A stretch of DNA of 6,014 nt from Phenylobacterium sp. (GTDB taxonomy: Bacteria > Pseudomonadota > Alphaproteobacteria > Caulobacterales > Caulobacteraceae): assembly GCA_028291285.1 (NCBI GenBank), contig JAQGIJ010000218.1, forward strand, positions 1-6,014, in the 5' to 3' direction. The notes below the pieces were generated by a model, which ran no database searches, had not been told where the DNA came from, and saw only the letters and a program-made list of their open reading frames with translations. Of this stretch, positions 1 to 5,891 are shown one piece after another (position 1 is the stretch's first letter; each line of letters starts with the position of its first letter). The position numbers and the translations under genes are program-made.

Positions 1-735
1 ACCTGGATGGAGATCGAGGCCTACCTCGCGCGCTCGAAGACGGTGGTGGTGCCGATCGGCTCCAACGAGCAACATGGGCCGACGGGGCTGCTGGGCACCG
101 ACTGGATGTGCCCGGAGATCATCTCCCACGAGGCGCAGAAGGAGTCCGAGCTCCTCGTCGCGCCGACCTTCAACATCGGTATGGCCCAGCACCACCTGGG
201 CTTCCCCGGGACCATCGCGCTGCGGCCGTCGACCTTCATGGCCGCGATCGGCGACTGGTGCCGCAGCCTGGCCGCCCACGGCTTCACCAGGATCTATTTC
301 CTTAACGGCCACGGCGGCAACGTCGCCACCATCGAGGCCGCCTTCTCCGAACTCTACGCGGAGGCGAGCTACGCGGGGCGGCCGCGGGGCTTCGCCTGCA
401 AGCTGAAGAACTGGTGGGATCTGAAGGGCGTGATGGGGATCGCCACGCGGCAGTTTCCCACCGGCCACGGCAGCCACGCGACCCCGTCGGAGATCGCCAT
501 CACCCAGTGGGCCTATCCGGAGGACATCAAGGCGGCCAACTACGCCCCGCAGATCGCCCCCACCGGCCCGATCCGCGAAGCCGTCGACTTCCGCGCCCGC
601 TATCCCGACGGCCGGATGGGCTCGGATCCGGGCCTGGCGACGCCGGAGAAGGGGGGCGAGCTGGTCGCCGCCGCCGCCAAGGCGTTGGTCGAGGACGTGG
701 CGGCCTTCGGCGGCGAGCCTGCGCCGGGCGCCTAG
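1..735 (+). CDS. Creatininase family metal-dependent amidohydrolase, 5'-partial
   Basis: Creatininase-fold enzymes (creatininase, FAPy deformylases such as ArfB, mycofactocin MftE) are cytosolic hydrolases with a dinuclear metal centre that cleave small cyclic or linear amides. Numbered from the ATG at base 7, the metal-binding signature IGSNEQHGP covers E21 and H23, followed by D32 (LGTD), then NGHGGN with H102, and HATPSEIA with the probable ligand E162. The frame is open to the left edge: codons Thr-Trp precede this ATG. Family members normally carry a 'W..l' segment about this far before the EQHGP motif after several more residues, so the real start probably lies just outside the window and only a few residues are missing. 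From base 7 it encodes 242 residues, a normal family length. The stop TAG shares CTAG with the stop of the convergent hydrolase gene. The substrate cannot be told from the sequence. Confidence 0.9.
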   Translation, partial: TWMEIEAYLARSKTVVVPIGSNEQHGPTGLLGTDWMCPEIISHEAQKESELLVAPTFNIGMAQHHLGFPGTIALRPSTFMAAIGDWCRSLAAHGFTRIYFLNGHGGNVATIEAAFSELYAEASYAGRPRGFACKLKNWWDLKGVMGIATRQFPTGHGSHATPSEIAITQWAYPEDIKAANYAPQIAPTGPIREAVDFRARYPDGRMGSDPGLATPEKGGELVAAAAKALVEDVAAFGGEPAPGA

Positions 736-1844
736 AAGGCGCCGAGGCCGCCGGACGGGCGCGCGATCCGCGGCGGCCCCTTCTGGCGCGGACGGCCCTG
801 CCAGTCGAGGTCCGCCGCCTTGACTATGGCCTCGGCGTCCTTCGCCGCGGCGGCGGGGGTGAGCAGGGGCGCGGCCTGGCCGTCCGCCCCGGCGGCGCCG
901 GGCCTGGCGCCGGGTTCGACCTCGACCGCGGCGCTGGCCTGGGTCGCGGGCGCGGCGTCTTCGGTGCTGGTCGCCGCGCTCATGGCGAGCTTGCCGGAGC
1001 CGCGCGCGAGGTCATCGAGGGTGGCGATCTGCAGCCCCTTCATCTCGCCGCCGGCATAGCGGCCGGCGAAGGCGGGGGGTCGGCCCAGCCCCCCGGTCCA
1101 GCGATAGAAGATGTGCTGCCCGACCACCGCAACCTTCACCAGCGTGGGGCTCCAGTACGGGGCCACATAGTCGGCGTGGTAGTGGGTGGCGTTGCCGACC
1201 GGCTTCATGACGTAGCCCTGGAGCGCGGCCACGGCGACCTTGCGCGCCCGCTCCCAGGCTTCCTCGGCAGGCTTGCGGGCCAGCGCGCCGTCGCAGACGA
1301 AGGTGAACTGGCAGCCGGTGGTGCGGTCCGAGCCCTGGAAGACGACGCCGCAGACGGTCTTCGGGAACAGCGGATTGCGCATCCGGTTGATCACCACCTG
1401 GGCCACCGCGCGCGCTCCGGCGAGGCTCTCGAAGCCGGCTTCGTAATAGATGGCCGCGGTCATGCAGTCGGTGGCCCGGGCCTCGTCGAGCACGCCTTCG
1501 GCCGCCAGGTTGAACGGCTTGGCGGCGGGATTCGACCCCTTGGAAATCGGGTTGGCGGCGTTCCAGAGGTGGGCGGCCTGCGGTGACAGGTCCTGCAGCC
1601 GGATCACGCCGGCGTCGGGCGCCGGCGTCTCGACCGCCGCGGTCGCCTGCGTCAAGCCGGCGGGCGTCGCATGGCTGAGGAGCGCGGCGTGGGCCTGGGC
1701 GCCGCGCAGGTGCGCCTCGGCCGGCCACGGCGTCGCCGAGGCGGCCAGGAAGGCGGCGCACAGCGTCACGACGAGGCCTAGCTGCGCGCCGACCAGGTGC
1801 GCGACGTGGTGCCGGCGCAGATGTATCTGCAGATGGAGAAGCAC
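732..1844 (-). CDS. SleB/CwlJ-type cell wall hydrolase, membrane-anchored or exported
   Basis: This is a 370-residue protein with a Hydrolase_2 (SleB) domain at about residues 127-249. The core runs from CMTAAIYYEA, with the likely catalytic Glu135, through VVINRMRNP and GCQFTFVCDG to ATHYHADYV and GQHIFYRW. Family members are peptidoglycan lytic enzymes. In non-spore-forming alphaproteobacteria they are thought to act in wall remodelling. A basic N-terminus (HLRRHH) precedes a hydrophobic stretch at about 18-37 ending in SATPWPAEA, which suits a signal peptide or an uncleaved anchor placing the domain in the periplasm. Residues from about 285 to the end are Ala/Pro/Gly-rich and look disordered. 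The start is GTG; no ATG lies in frame before the domain, and an in-frame stop lies at 1926-1928. The ribosome site is weak. The gene sits 122 bp after the operon upstream, so it probably has its own promoter (see the CtrA-like box). Confidence 0.9.
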   Translation of the reverse strand: MLLHLQIHLRRHHVAHLVGAQLGLVVTLCAAFLAASATPWPAEAHLRGAQAHAALLSHATPAGLTQATAAVETPAPDAGVIRLQDLSPQAAHLWNAANPISKGSNPAAKPFNLAAEGVLDEARATDCMTAAIYYEAGFESLAGARAVAQVVINRMRNPLFPKTVCGVVFQGSDRTTGCQFTFVCDGALARKPAEEAWERARKVAVAALQGYVMKPVGNATHYHADYVAPYWSPTLVKVAVVGQHIFYRWTGGLGRPPAFAGRYAGGEMKGLQIATLDDLARGSGKLAMSAATSTEDAAPATQASAAVEVEPGARPGAAGADGQAAPLLTPAAAAKDAEAIVKAADLDWQGRPRQKGPPRIARPSGGLGAF

Positions 1845-1914
1845 TTTCTCGCTCAGCTCAGCCCGAGGAAGCGTTCCAATAGGTGAGAGAACCCGCCAAG
1901 CGTGAGTCCTTATT

Positions 1915-1930
1915 TTAGGACATCCTTAAC
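1915..1930. promoter_or_regulatory. CtrA-like binding box upstream of the cell wall hydrolase
   Basis: Read on the + strand, TTAG, seven bases, then TTAAC differs by one base from the CtrA consensus TTAA-N7-TTAAC of Caulobacter and relatives. It lies 71-86 bp upstream of the GTG start of the hydrolase gene. This is a small AT-rich island in very GC-rich DNA. CtrA is the cell-cycle response regulator that controls many envelope and division genes, so the target would make biological sense. A TAAAAT stretch on the - strand (1916-1911) adjoins the box and could be a -10. Binding is inferred only. Confidence 0.4.
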
Positions 1931-1933
1931 CAG

Positions 1934-1957
1934 GCTCGCGGCGCCGGCCAGGCGAGC
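1934..1957 (-). terminator. GC-rich hairpin after the Rieske gene, possible weak terminator
   Basis: GCTCGC at 1934-1939 and GCGAGC at 1952-1957 form a perfect 6-bp stem around a 12-base loop that is itself GC-rich. The structure begins 10 bases past the stop of the Rieske gene in the direction of transcription. There is no run of U after the stem, so it is not a classical intrinsic terminator. It may be an RNA 3'-end stabiliser, a Rho-assisted end, or chance in this base composition. Confidence 0.3.
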
Positions 1958-1966
1958 GGCCCCTGC

Positions 1967-2326
1967 TCAAGCGGTGAACACCGCGCCGTCGCGAACCTCG
2001 ATCGGCCACGGTGACAGGCGCTGGCCCGTGCAGGGCCCGGCCACGCAGACGCCGTCCTCCAGGCGGAAGAGCGCCCCGTGGCCGGAGCAGAGGATGCGGC
2101 TGGCGTCGCGGGTCAGGAACCGGTCGTCGAGGGCCGCCAGCGGCCAGCTCGCGTGGGGACAGGTGTCCACATAGCCGGCCACCAGCTCGCCCTTGCGCAC
2201 CACGAAGCCGGCGAACAGCGCACCCGCGTCGCGGAAGCGGAAGCCGCGGGCCCCGGGCTCGGCGATCTCCTCCAGCGCGCAGAGCCGCAAGCCCGGTGCG
2301 GGCCGGGCGGGATTAGAGCTTTCCAA
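1967..2326 (-). CDS. Small Rieske [2Fe-2S] domain protein
   Basis: This is a one-domain Rieske ferredoxin-like protein of 119 residues. Cluster ligands are Cys56 and His58 (TCPHASWPL) and Cys80 and His83 (LCSGHGALF), after which comes EDGVCVAGPC. The spacing between the two ligand pairs is 21 residues, longer than the 15-17 usual in classical Rieske proteins. There is no signal peptide or membrane segment, so a cytosolic electron carrier or oxygenase partner is possible. The partner is unknown, and no oxygenase or reductase gene lies in the window. The start chosen is TTG at 2326, overlapping the end of the YciI gene by 14 bp. A second TTG at 2290 would give a protein starting MRLCALEEI and is equally credible, since neither has a clear ribosome site. 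It is the last gene of the tsaD operon. Confidence 0.88.
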   Translation of the reverse strand: MESSNPARPAPGLRLCALEEIAEPGARGFRFRDAGALFAGFVVRKGELVAGYVDTCPHASWPLAALDDRFLTRDASRILCSGHGALFRLEDGVCVAGPCTGQRLSPWPIEVRDGAVFTA

Positions 2327-2594
2327 GGGTGAGGCGGAAGGGCCGGATCTCGACGCGCTCGAAGACGCCGGCCTTCACATACGGGTCGTTGACGCTGAAC
2401 GACTTGGCGGCGGCCAGGTCGTCGACGTCGACGATCATCAGCGAGCCGGCCGGCTCGCCCGCCTCGTTCAGGAAAGGCCCGGCCAGCTTCATGACCCCGG
2501 TCTCGCCGAGGTAGGACAGGTGCGCCTCGCGGGCGTTCAGCCGCGCCTGCAGGGCGTTCGGCTTGTCGATGCAGCTGAGCACGAAGAGGGGCAA
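2313..2594 (-). CDS. YciI family protein
   Basis: This 93-residue protein spans the whole YCII-related ferredoxin-like fold. Visible family marks are FVLSCIDKP near the N-terminus, R22 and H25 in the first helix (REAHLSYL), GPFLNEAGEPAGSLMIV in the central strands, and NDPYVKAGVF with Asp70. YciI proteins are small dimeric cytosolic proteins with a conserved His and Asp that suggest catalysis, but no general reaction is established. A relative is the TftG dehydrochlorinase. The start is TTG, set by a textbook ribosome site GGAGGT (2606-2601) six bases upstream, inside the last codons of gpsA. Only 2 bp separate it from the gpsA stop. YciI genes next to gpsA and tsaD are common in alphaproteobacteria, which suggests co-expression but does not prove shared function. 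Confidence 0.9.
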   Translation of the reverse strand: MPLFVLSCIDKPNALQARLNAREAHLSYLGETGVMKLAGPFLNEAGEPAGSLMIVDVDDLAAAKSFSVNDPYVKAGVFERVEIRPFRLTLGKL

Positions 2595-2596
2595 TG

Positions 2597-3595
2597 TCAG
2601 ACCTCCAGACGTTCGTCGCGCAAGGGCCGCGCGAGGAGCTCGCGGATCGCCTCGTCGACCTGGGCTTCGCCGGCCAGGATGGCGGCCACCGCCTCGCAGA
2701 TCGGCGTCTCGACCCCGAGCTTGGCCGCCAGCTGGCGCACGGCCGGCGCCGAGGCGACCCCCTCCGCCACCGACAGCTTGCCGGAGAGCGCCGCCTCCAG
2801 CGTCTGGCCGCCGCCCAGCGCCAGGCCCACGCTCATGTTGCGCGACTGCGGGCTGGAGCAGGTGAGCACCAGGTCACCCAGGCCGCAGAGGCCGGCCAGA
2901 GTATCGGCCTCGGCCCCCAGGGCGACCGCCAGCCGGGTCATCTCGGCGAAGCCGCGGGTGATCAGGGCGGCGTGCGCGCTGCGGCCCAGGCCGCGCCCCT
3001 CGACGATGCCGCAGGCGATGGCCAGCACGTTCTTCACCGCCCCGCCGGCCTCGGCGCCGACCATGTCGGCGGCGAGATAGGGCCGGAAGGTCGGCGTGGC
3101 GATCGCCTCGGCGAGGCGCCAGCCGAGGTCGTCGTCGGGGCAGGCCAGGGTGACGGCTGTGGGCAGGCCGCGGGCCACCTCGGCCGCGAAGCTGGGGCCC
3201 GAGAGCACCGCGGGCGAGGCCTGCGGCGCGGTCTCGGCCAGCACCTCGGTCATCAGCTTCAGCGAGCCCTGCTCCACCCCCTTGGCGCAGAGCACCACCG
3301 GCAGGCCGGCCTGGATGTGCGGCGAGAGCGCCGCGAGGGTCGACCTCAGGTGCTGGGCCGGCGTCACGGCGAGGATGAGGTCGCTGCGGGCGAGGTCGAC
3401 GAAGTCGTGGCTGGCGCGCACGGCGGCGTCGAGCGTCACGCCCGGCAGGAACAGGCGGTTCTCGTGATCGGCGTTGACGCCCGCGACCACCTCCGGCTCG
3501 CGGGCCCAAAGGACGGTCTCCAGCCCGGCCCGGGCGCAGACCTGGGCCAGCGCCGTGCCCCAGGCGCCGCCGCCGACCACACCCGCGCGCGTCAT
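2597..3595 (-). CDS. gpsA: NAD(P)-dependent glycerol-3-phosphate dehydrogenase
   Basis: GpsA reduces dihydroxyacetone phosphate to sn-glycerol 3-phosphate, the backbone for phospholipid synthesis, in the cytosol. The 332-residue length is normal. The Rossmann nucleotide loop is [13 protein letters not shown] at 5-17. AVTPAQHLR follows at 76-84, then CAKGVE with Lys105, SGPSFAAEV at 132-140 and [10 protein letters not shown] with the catalytic-type Lys188. The C-terminal helical domain has GLGDLVLTC (238-246) and SRN (251-253), which bind cofactor and substrate. The ATG overlaps the tsaD stop as ATGA (4 bp), with AAGGGAG about seven bases upstream, so translation is probably coupled to tsaD. 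A longer upstream reading frame exists but only shadows tsaD in another frame. The gene is intact and nothing is missing. Confidence 0.97.
   Translation of the reverse strand: MTRAGVVGGGAWGTALAQVCARAGLETVLWAREPEVVAGVNADHENRLFLPGVTLDAAVRASHDFVDLARSDLILAVTPAQHLRSTLAALSPHIQAGLPVVLCAKGVEQGSLKLMTEVLAETAPQASPAVLSGPSFAAEVARGLPTAVTLACPDDDLGWRLAEAIATPTFRPYLAADMVGAEAGGAVKNVLAIACGIVEGRGLGRSAHAALITRGFAEMTRLAVALGAEADTLAGLCGLGDLVLTCSSPQSRNMSVGLALGGGQTLEAALSGKLSVAEGVASAPAVRQLAAKLGVETPICEAVAAILAGEAQVDEAIRELLARPLRDERLEV
2601..2606 (-). promoter_or_regulatory. Strong Shine-Dalgarno that fixes the YciI TTG start
   Basis: On the - strand GGAGGT ends six bases before the TTG at 2594. It lies within the 3' end of gpsA, covering the codons for Glu-Val before the stop. 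This is the best ribosome site in the window and supports initiation at an unusual TTG codon. Confidence 0.75.
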
Positions 3596-4698
3596 GCCTT
3601 GGCTCCCTTGCGGCCCGGCTGGTGGGTCGGGTTGGCGCGCGCCGCCGCCTCGTCCAGCGGCCAGCGCGGCCGGGCGGGCGCGTCCAGCGGATCGGCCTGG
3701 CCGAGCGCCAGCCGCTCGGCGCCGGCCAGCGCGATCATGGCGGCGTTGTCGGTGCAGTAGGCGAGCGGCGGGGCTGTGAAGCTGAAGCCGCGCGCCGCCG
3801 CGGTCGCTTCCAGCACCGCGCGGACGTGATTGTTGGCGGCCACGCCGCCGGCCACGACGAACCTGAGGCCGCGGCCTTCGTGGGCCTGGGCGTAGGCGGC
3901 CATGGCCCGGTCGCTGCGCTCGGCGAGCTGGCGGGCGATGGCGGTCTGCACGCTGGCGGCGAGGTCGCGGCGCTGGTCCTGCGAGGTCAGCCCCTCGGCC
4001 AGGCGCGCGGCGGCGGTCTTCAGGCCCGAGAAGGAGAAGTCGCAGTCCTTGCGGCCGAGCAGCATGCGGGGCAGCGGGAAGCGCTCCGGATCGCCGCCCT
4101 GCGCCAACGCCTCCAGCGCCGGGCCGCCGGGATAGGGCAGGCCGAGCGTCTTGGCGATCTTGTCGAAGGCCTCGCCGGCCGCGTCGTCGATGGTCGAGCC
4201 CAGCCTGCGGCAGGCGCCCACGCCCTCGACGGTCAGCAGCTGGCAGTGCCCCCCGGACACCAGGAGCAGCAGGAAGGGATAGGGGAGGTCGGCCGCCAGC
4301 CTGGCCGAGACCGCATGGCCCTCCAGGTGGTTGACGGCGATCAGCGGCAGCCCGCGGGCGAGCGCTACAGCCTTGCCGAAGGAGAGCCCGACCATGACCC
4401 CGCCCACCAGCCCGGGCCCGGCCGTCGCGGCGACGCCGGTGAGGCCGCCATAGCCGAGGCCGGCCTGGGCGAGCGCGCCGGCGGCGATGGCGTCGATGGA
4501 CTCCACGTGGGCGCGGGCGGCGATCTCCGGCACCACCCCGCCATACGGCGCATGCTGCGCGACCTGGCTGGCCACCACCGAGGAGAGCACCTGCGCCTGT
4601 CCGCCGGCGGCCAGGCGCACGACCGCCGCCGCGGTCTCGTCGCAGCTGGTCTCGAGGCCGAGCACGGTCTGGGTTGGCGCGGGGGGGCTGGGGCTCAT
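3592..4698 (-). CDS. tsaD: tRNA N6-adenosine threonylcarbamoyltransferase TsaD
   Basis: TsaD (formerly Gcp/YgjD) transfers the threonylcarbamoyl group from TC-AMP to A37 of ANN-decoding tRNAs, working with TsaB and TsaE. It has 368 residues, close to alphaproteobacterial relatives. The ASKHA fold signatures are [15 protein letters not shown] at 13-27, the metal site NHLEGH with His124 and His128, LLVSGGH at 145-151, [14 protein letters not shown] at 167-180, VAGGVAANN at 282-290, and CTDNAAM with Asp317 as the third metal ligand. The ATG at 4698 gives a proline-rich 10-residue lead before the usual start of the fold. It has no Shine-Dalgarno, so a leaderless or short-leader mRNA is possible. 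A GTG at residue 12 would cut too close to the first strand. It is the first gene of the operon and is divergent from hemC. Confidence 0.97.
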   Translation of the reverse strand: MSPSPPAPTQTVLGLETSCDETAAAVVRLAAGGQAQVLSSVVASQVAQHAPYGGVVPEIAARAHVESIDAIAAGALAQAGLGYGGLTGVAATAGPGLVGGVMVGLSFGKAVALARGLPLIAVNHLEGHAVSARLAADLPYPFLLLLVSGGHCQLLTVEGVGACRRLGSTIDDAAGEAFDKIAKTLGLPYPGGPALEALAQGGDPERFPLPRMLLGRKDCDFSFSGLKTAAARLAEGLTSQDQRRDLAASVQTAIARQLAERSDRAMAAYAQAHEGRGLRFVVAGGVAANNHVRAVLEATAAARGFSFTAPPLAYCTDNAAMIALAGAERLALGQADPLDAPARPRWPLDEAAARANPTHQPGRKGAKA

Positions 4699-4700
4699 CG

Positions 4701-4708
4701 GTTGTAAG
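4701..4708 (-). promoter_or_regulatory. Possible -10 element for the tsaD operon
   Basis: CTTACAAC on the - strand keeps the TANAWC core of the Caulobacter housekeeping -10 pattern GCTANAWC (6 of 8). It lies only two bases before the tsaD ATG, which would place transcription start at or just inside the first codons. That is tight, so either the ATG is read from a leaderless mRNA or this is not the real -10. I see no good -35 at the right distance. Confidence 0.25.
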
Positions 4709-4717
4709 GGGCCGCCC

Positions 4718-4734
4718 GCTCCTGTAGCAGGCGC
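4718..4734. repeat. Imperfect palindrome in the tsaD/hemC divergent spacer
   Basis: The 17 bases GCTCCTGTAGCAGGCGC have arms matching at six of seven positions around a TAG centre, with a perfect inner core CCTG-TAG-CAGG (4721-4731). It lies between the two divergent promoter-like sequences, where an operator controlling both sides could sit. Such short palindromes also arise by chance in GC-rich DNA. Confidence 0.3.
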
Positions 4735-4735
4735 T

Positions 4736-4763
4736 CTGAAGTCCTTCGCCTTCGAGGTAGACC
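4736..4763 (+). promoter_or_regulatory. Possible hemC promoter
   Basis: CTGAAGT (4736-4742), a 13-base spacer and GGTAGACC (4756-4763) loosely resemble the Caulobacter housekeeping promoter TTGACGS-N10-14-GCTANAWC (about 4 of 7 and 6 of 8). Transcription would start about seven bases later, on or beside the hemC GTG at 4771, giving a leaderless mRNA. That fits the absence of a well-placed Shine-Dalgarno: the only purine run, GAGG, is 13 bases away. This is inferred from pattern only. Confidence 0.3.
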
Positions 4764-4770
4764 GCCCGCC

Positions 4771-5724
4771 GTGCCCACGCAACCGCTCGTCCGGATCGGC
4801 GCCCGCGGCTCGAAGCTGTCGCGCGCGCAGGCCGGCCAGATGCAGCGCCGCATCGCCGCCGCGCTCGGCGCGCCGCCGGAGGACGCCGAGCGCGTCGCAC
4901 CGCTGGTGATCATCTCCACCACCGGCGACCGGGTGCAGGACCGCCGGCTGCTCGACATCGGCGGCAAGGGCCTCTTCACCAAGGAGATCGAGGAGGCGCT
5001 GCTGGACGGCCGCATCGACTGCGCGGTGCATTCGATGAAGGACATGCCGGCGGTCCTGCCGGACGGCCTCTGCATCGCCGCCATTCCCGAGCGCGAGGAT
5101 CCCCGCGACGCCCTGCTCACCCGCGGGCCCGAGCGGCTGGAGGACCTCTCGCCCGGCGCGCGGCTCGGCACAGCCAGCCTCAGGCGCCAGGCCCAGGCGC
5201 TGCACCGGCGGCCGGATCTCGACATCCAGATGCTGCGCGGCAACGTCGACACCCGCATCGGCCGCCTGCAGGGGGGCGAGGTGGACGCCATCCTGCTCGC
5301 CTACGCGGGGCTGAAGCGGCTCGGCCTCGGCCATCTGCCGAACAGCCTGATCGACCCGCTGGAATGCCCGCCGGCGCCGGGCCAGGGCGCGCTCGCCATC
5401 GAGACCCGCGTGCAGGACCGCGACCGGCCGTGGCTGCAGGCGCTCCGGCATGAGGCGACCACCGTGACCGTGGCGGCCGAGCGCGGCGCGCTCACCGCGC
5501 TCGAGGCCTCCTGCCGCACGGCGGTGGGGGCGCACGCCTGGCTCGAGGGCGGCGCGGTGAAGCTGGTGGTGGAGGCGCTGTCCCCCGACGGCCGCCAGCG
5601 CTTCCGCCATGCCGGCGAGACGGAGGTGGCGCAGCTCGCCGCCCCCGAGGCCTCGGCCCGCGACCTCGGCCTGTCGCTAGGCCTGGCGGTCAAGGAAGCC
5701 GCCGGCGACGCCATTCTCGCCTAA
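4771..5724 (+). CDS. hemC: Hydroxymethylbilane synthase (porphobilinogen deaminase)
   Basis: HemC joins four porphobilinogen molecules into hydroxymethylbilane, the linear tetrapyrrole before uroporphyrinogen III, in the cytosol. The 317-residue protein shows [14 protein letters not shown] at 8-21, [15 protein letters not shown] at 64-78, and HSMKDMP with the catalytic Asp91. [10 protein letters not shown] at 133-142 is the arginine-rich substrate and cofactor pocket. [12 protein letters not shown] at 155-166 and [11 protein letters not shown] at 201-211 follow. [12 protein letters not shown] carries Cys248, which holds the dipyrromethane cofactor. All key residues are present. The start is GTG: the frame has a stop at 4705-4707, and the next family landmark follows after seven residues, the usual spacing. 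The ribosome site is poor. The last codons and the TAA are the first copy of a tandem repeat. hemD follows 167 bp downstream. Confidence 0.97.
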   Translation: MPTQPLVRIGARGSKLSRAQAGQMQRRIAAALGAPPEDAERVAPLVIISTTGDRVQDRRLLDIGGKGLFTKEIEEALLDGRIDCAVHSMKDMPAVLPDGLCIAAIPEREDPRDALLTRGPERLEDLSPGARLGTASLRRQAQALHRRPDLDIQMLRGNVDTRIGRLQGGEVDAILLAYAGLKRLGLGHLPNSLIDPLECPPAPGQGALAIETRVQDRDRPWLQALRHEATTVTVAAERGALTALEASCRTAVGAHAWLEGGAVKLVVEALSPDGRQRFRHAGETEVAQLAAPEASARDLGLSLGLAVKEAAGDAILA

Positions 5725-5776
5725 GGTGAGGGCTCGCCTAAGGTGAGGGCTCTCCTAGGTGAGGGCTCGCCTGAGG
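5716..5776 (+). repeat. 17-bp tandem repeat array at the 3' end of hemC, each unit a small hairpin
   Basis: The unit CTCGCCTAAGGTGAGGG occurs exactly at 5716-5732 and 5733-5749. A 16-base variant follows at 5750-5765 (CTCTCC for CTCGCC, one A lost), and then the start of a fourth degenerate copy at 5766-5776. Copy one contains the last two sense codons and the TAA of hemC. In each exact unit CTCGCC pairs with GGTGAG around a UAA loop, using one G-U pair in the hemC-sense RNA. The fourth unit can instead pair CTCGC (5766-5770) with GCGAG (5778-5782). There is no U-run. Possible roles are mRNA 3'-end protection, attenuation before hemD, or simple slippage. Confidence 0.8.
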
Positions 5777-5794
5777 CGCGAGGCGGAATTCGTC

Positions 5795-5808
5795 TGACGC
5801 GTGCGTCA
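5795..5808. promoter_or_regulatory. 14-bp near-palindrome TGACGC-GT-GCGTCA, candidate operator
   Basis: Two perfect 6-base arms flank a 2-base centre in the hemC-hemD spacer, 84 bp before the hemD start. A symmetric site of this size suits binding by a dimeric regulator. I do not recognise a specific family for it. It lies roughly 45 bp upstream of the -35 of the promoter-like sequence suggested for hemD. Confidence 0.35.
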
Positions 5809-5853
5809 TCCTGCGGCGCCCGAAGCGTTAGCCGCCGTATGGTGTCCCTGGTC

Positions 5854-5881
5854 TTCAAAGCTTAAGGCTCTTGGCCATAAC
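5854..5881 (+). promoter_or_regulatory. Possible hemD promoter
   Basis: GCCATAAC at 5874-5881 matches 7 of 8 positions of the Caulobacter housekeeping -10 pattern GCTANAWC. TTCAAAG at 5854-5860, 13 bases upstream, is a weak -35 (4 of 7). Transcription would start near 5888, only a few bases before the hemD ATG at 5892, giving a near-leaderless message. The hemD start has no Shine-Dalgarno, which fits. The long spacer after hemC also favours a separate promoter. Confidence 0.35.
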
Positions 5882-5891
5882 TCGACCGCTC

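Noticed and set aside
414..1586. A 390-codon + strand frame running from the creatininase gene into the hydrolase gene
   Set aside because: It overlaps two well-supported genes in other frames, is dominated by Gly/Arg/Ala, and has no family signature.
1825..1834. A perfect 10-bp palindrome ATCTGCAGAT with flanking CAGATG repeats at the start of the hydrolase gene
   Set aside because: It lies within coding sequence for the N-terminus and is within chance expectation.
1906..1921. GTCCT-TATTTT-AGGAC inverted repeat near the CtrA-like box
   Set aside because: The arms are only five bases and it overlaps the box. It is too short to call a separate operator or terminator.
2594..3760. A long open frame of nearly 390 codons on the + strand across gpsA and the end of tsaD
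   Set aside because: It is antisense to the intact gpsA gene, has low-complexity Arg/Gly/Ala-rich content and no recognisable domain. Such frames are expected opposite GC-rich genes.
3622..4707. A 361-codon + strand frame opposite tsaD
   Set aside because: It mirrors the conserved tsaD coding sequence on the other strand and has no domain of its own.
3596..4900. An N-terminal extension of gpsA by over 430 residues, suggesting a fusion
   Set aside because: The extension reads the tsaD gene in the wrong frame. gpsA has a proper ATG, a ribosome site and a standard N-terminal Rossmann motif at 3595.
4699..5610. An N-terminal extension of tsaD by about 300 residues into the hemC region
   Set aside because: The extra part is antisense to hemC and unlike any TsaD. 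The family fold begins about 12 residues after the ATG at 4698.
5813..5835. GCGGC...GCCGC stem in the hemC-hemD spacer as a terminator
   Set aside because: It is a five-base stem with a 13-base loop and no U-run, common by chance at this GC content.
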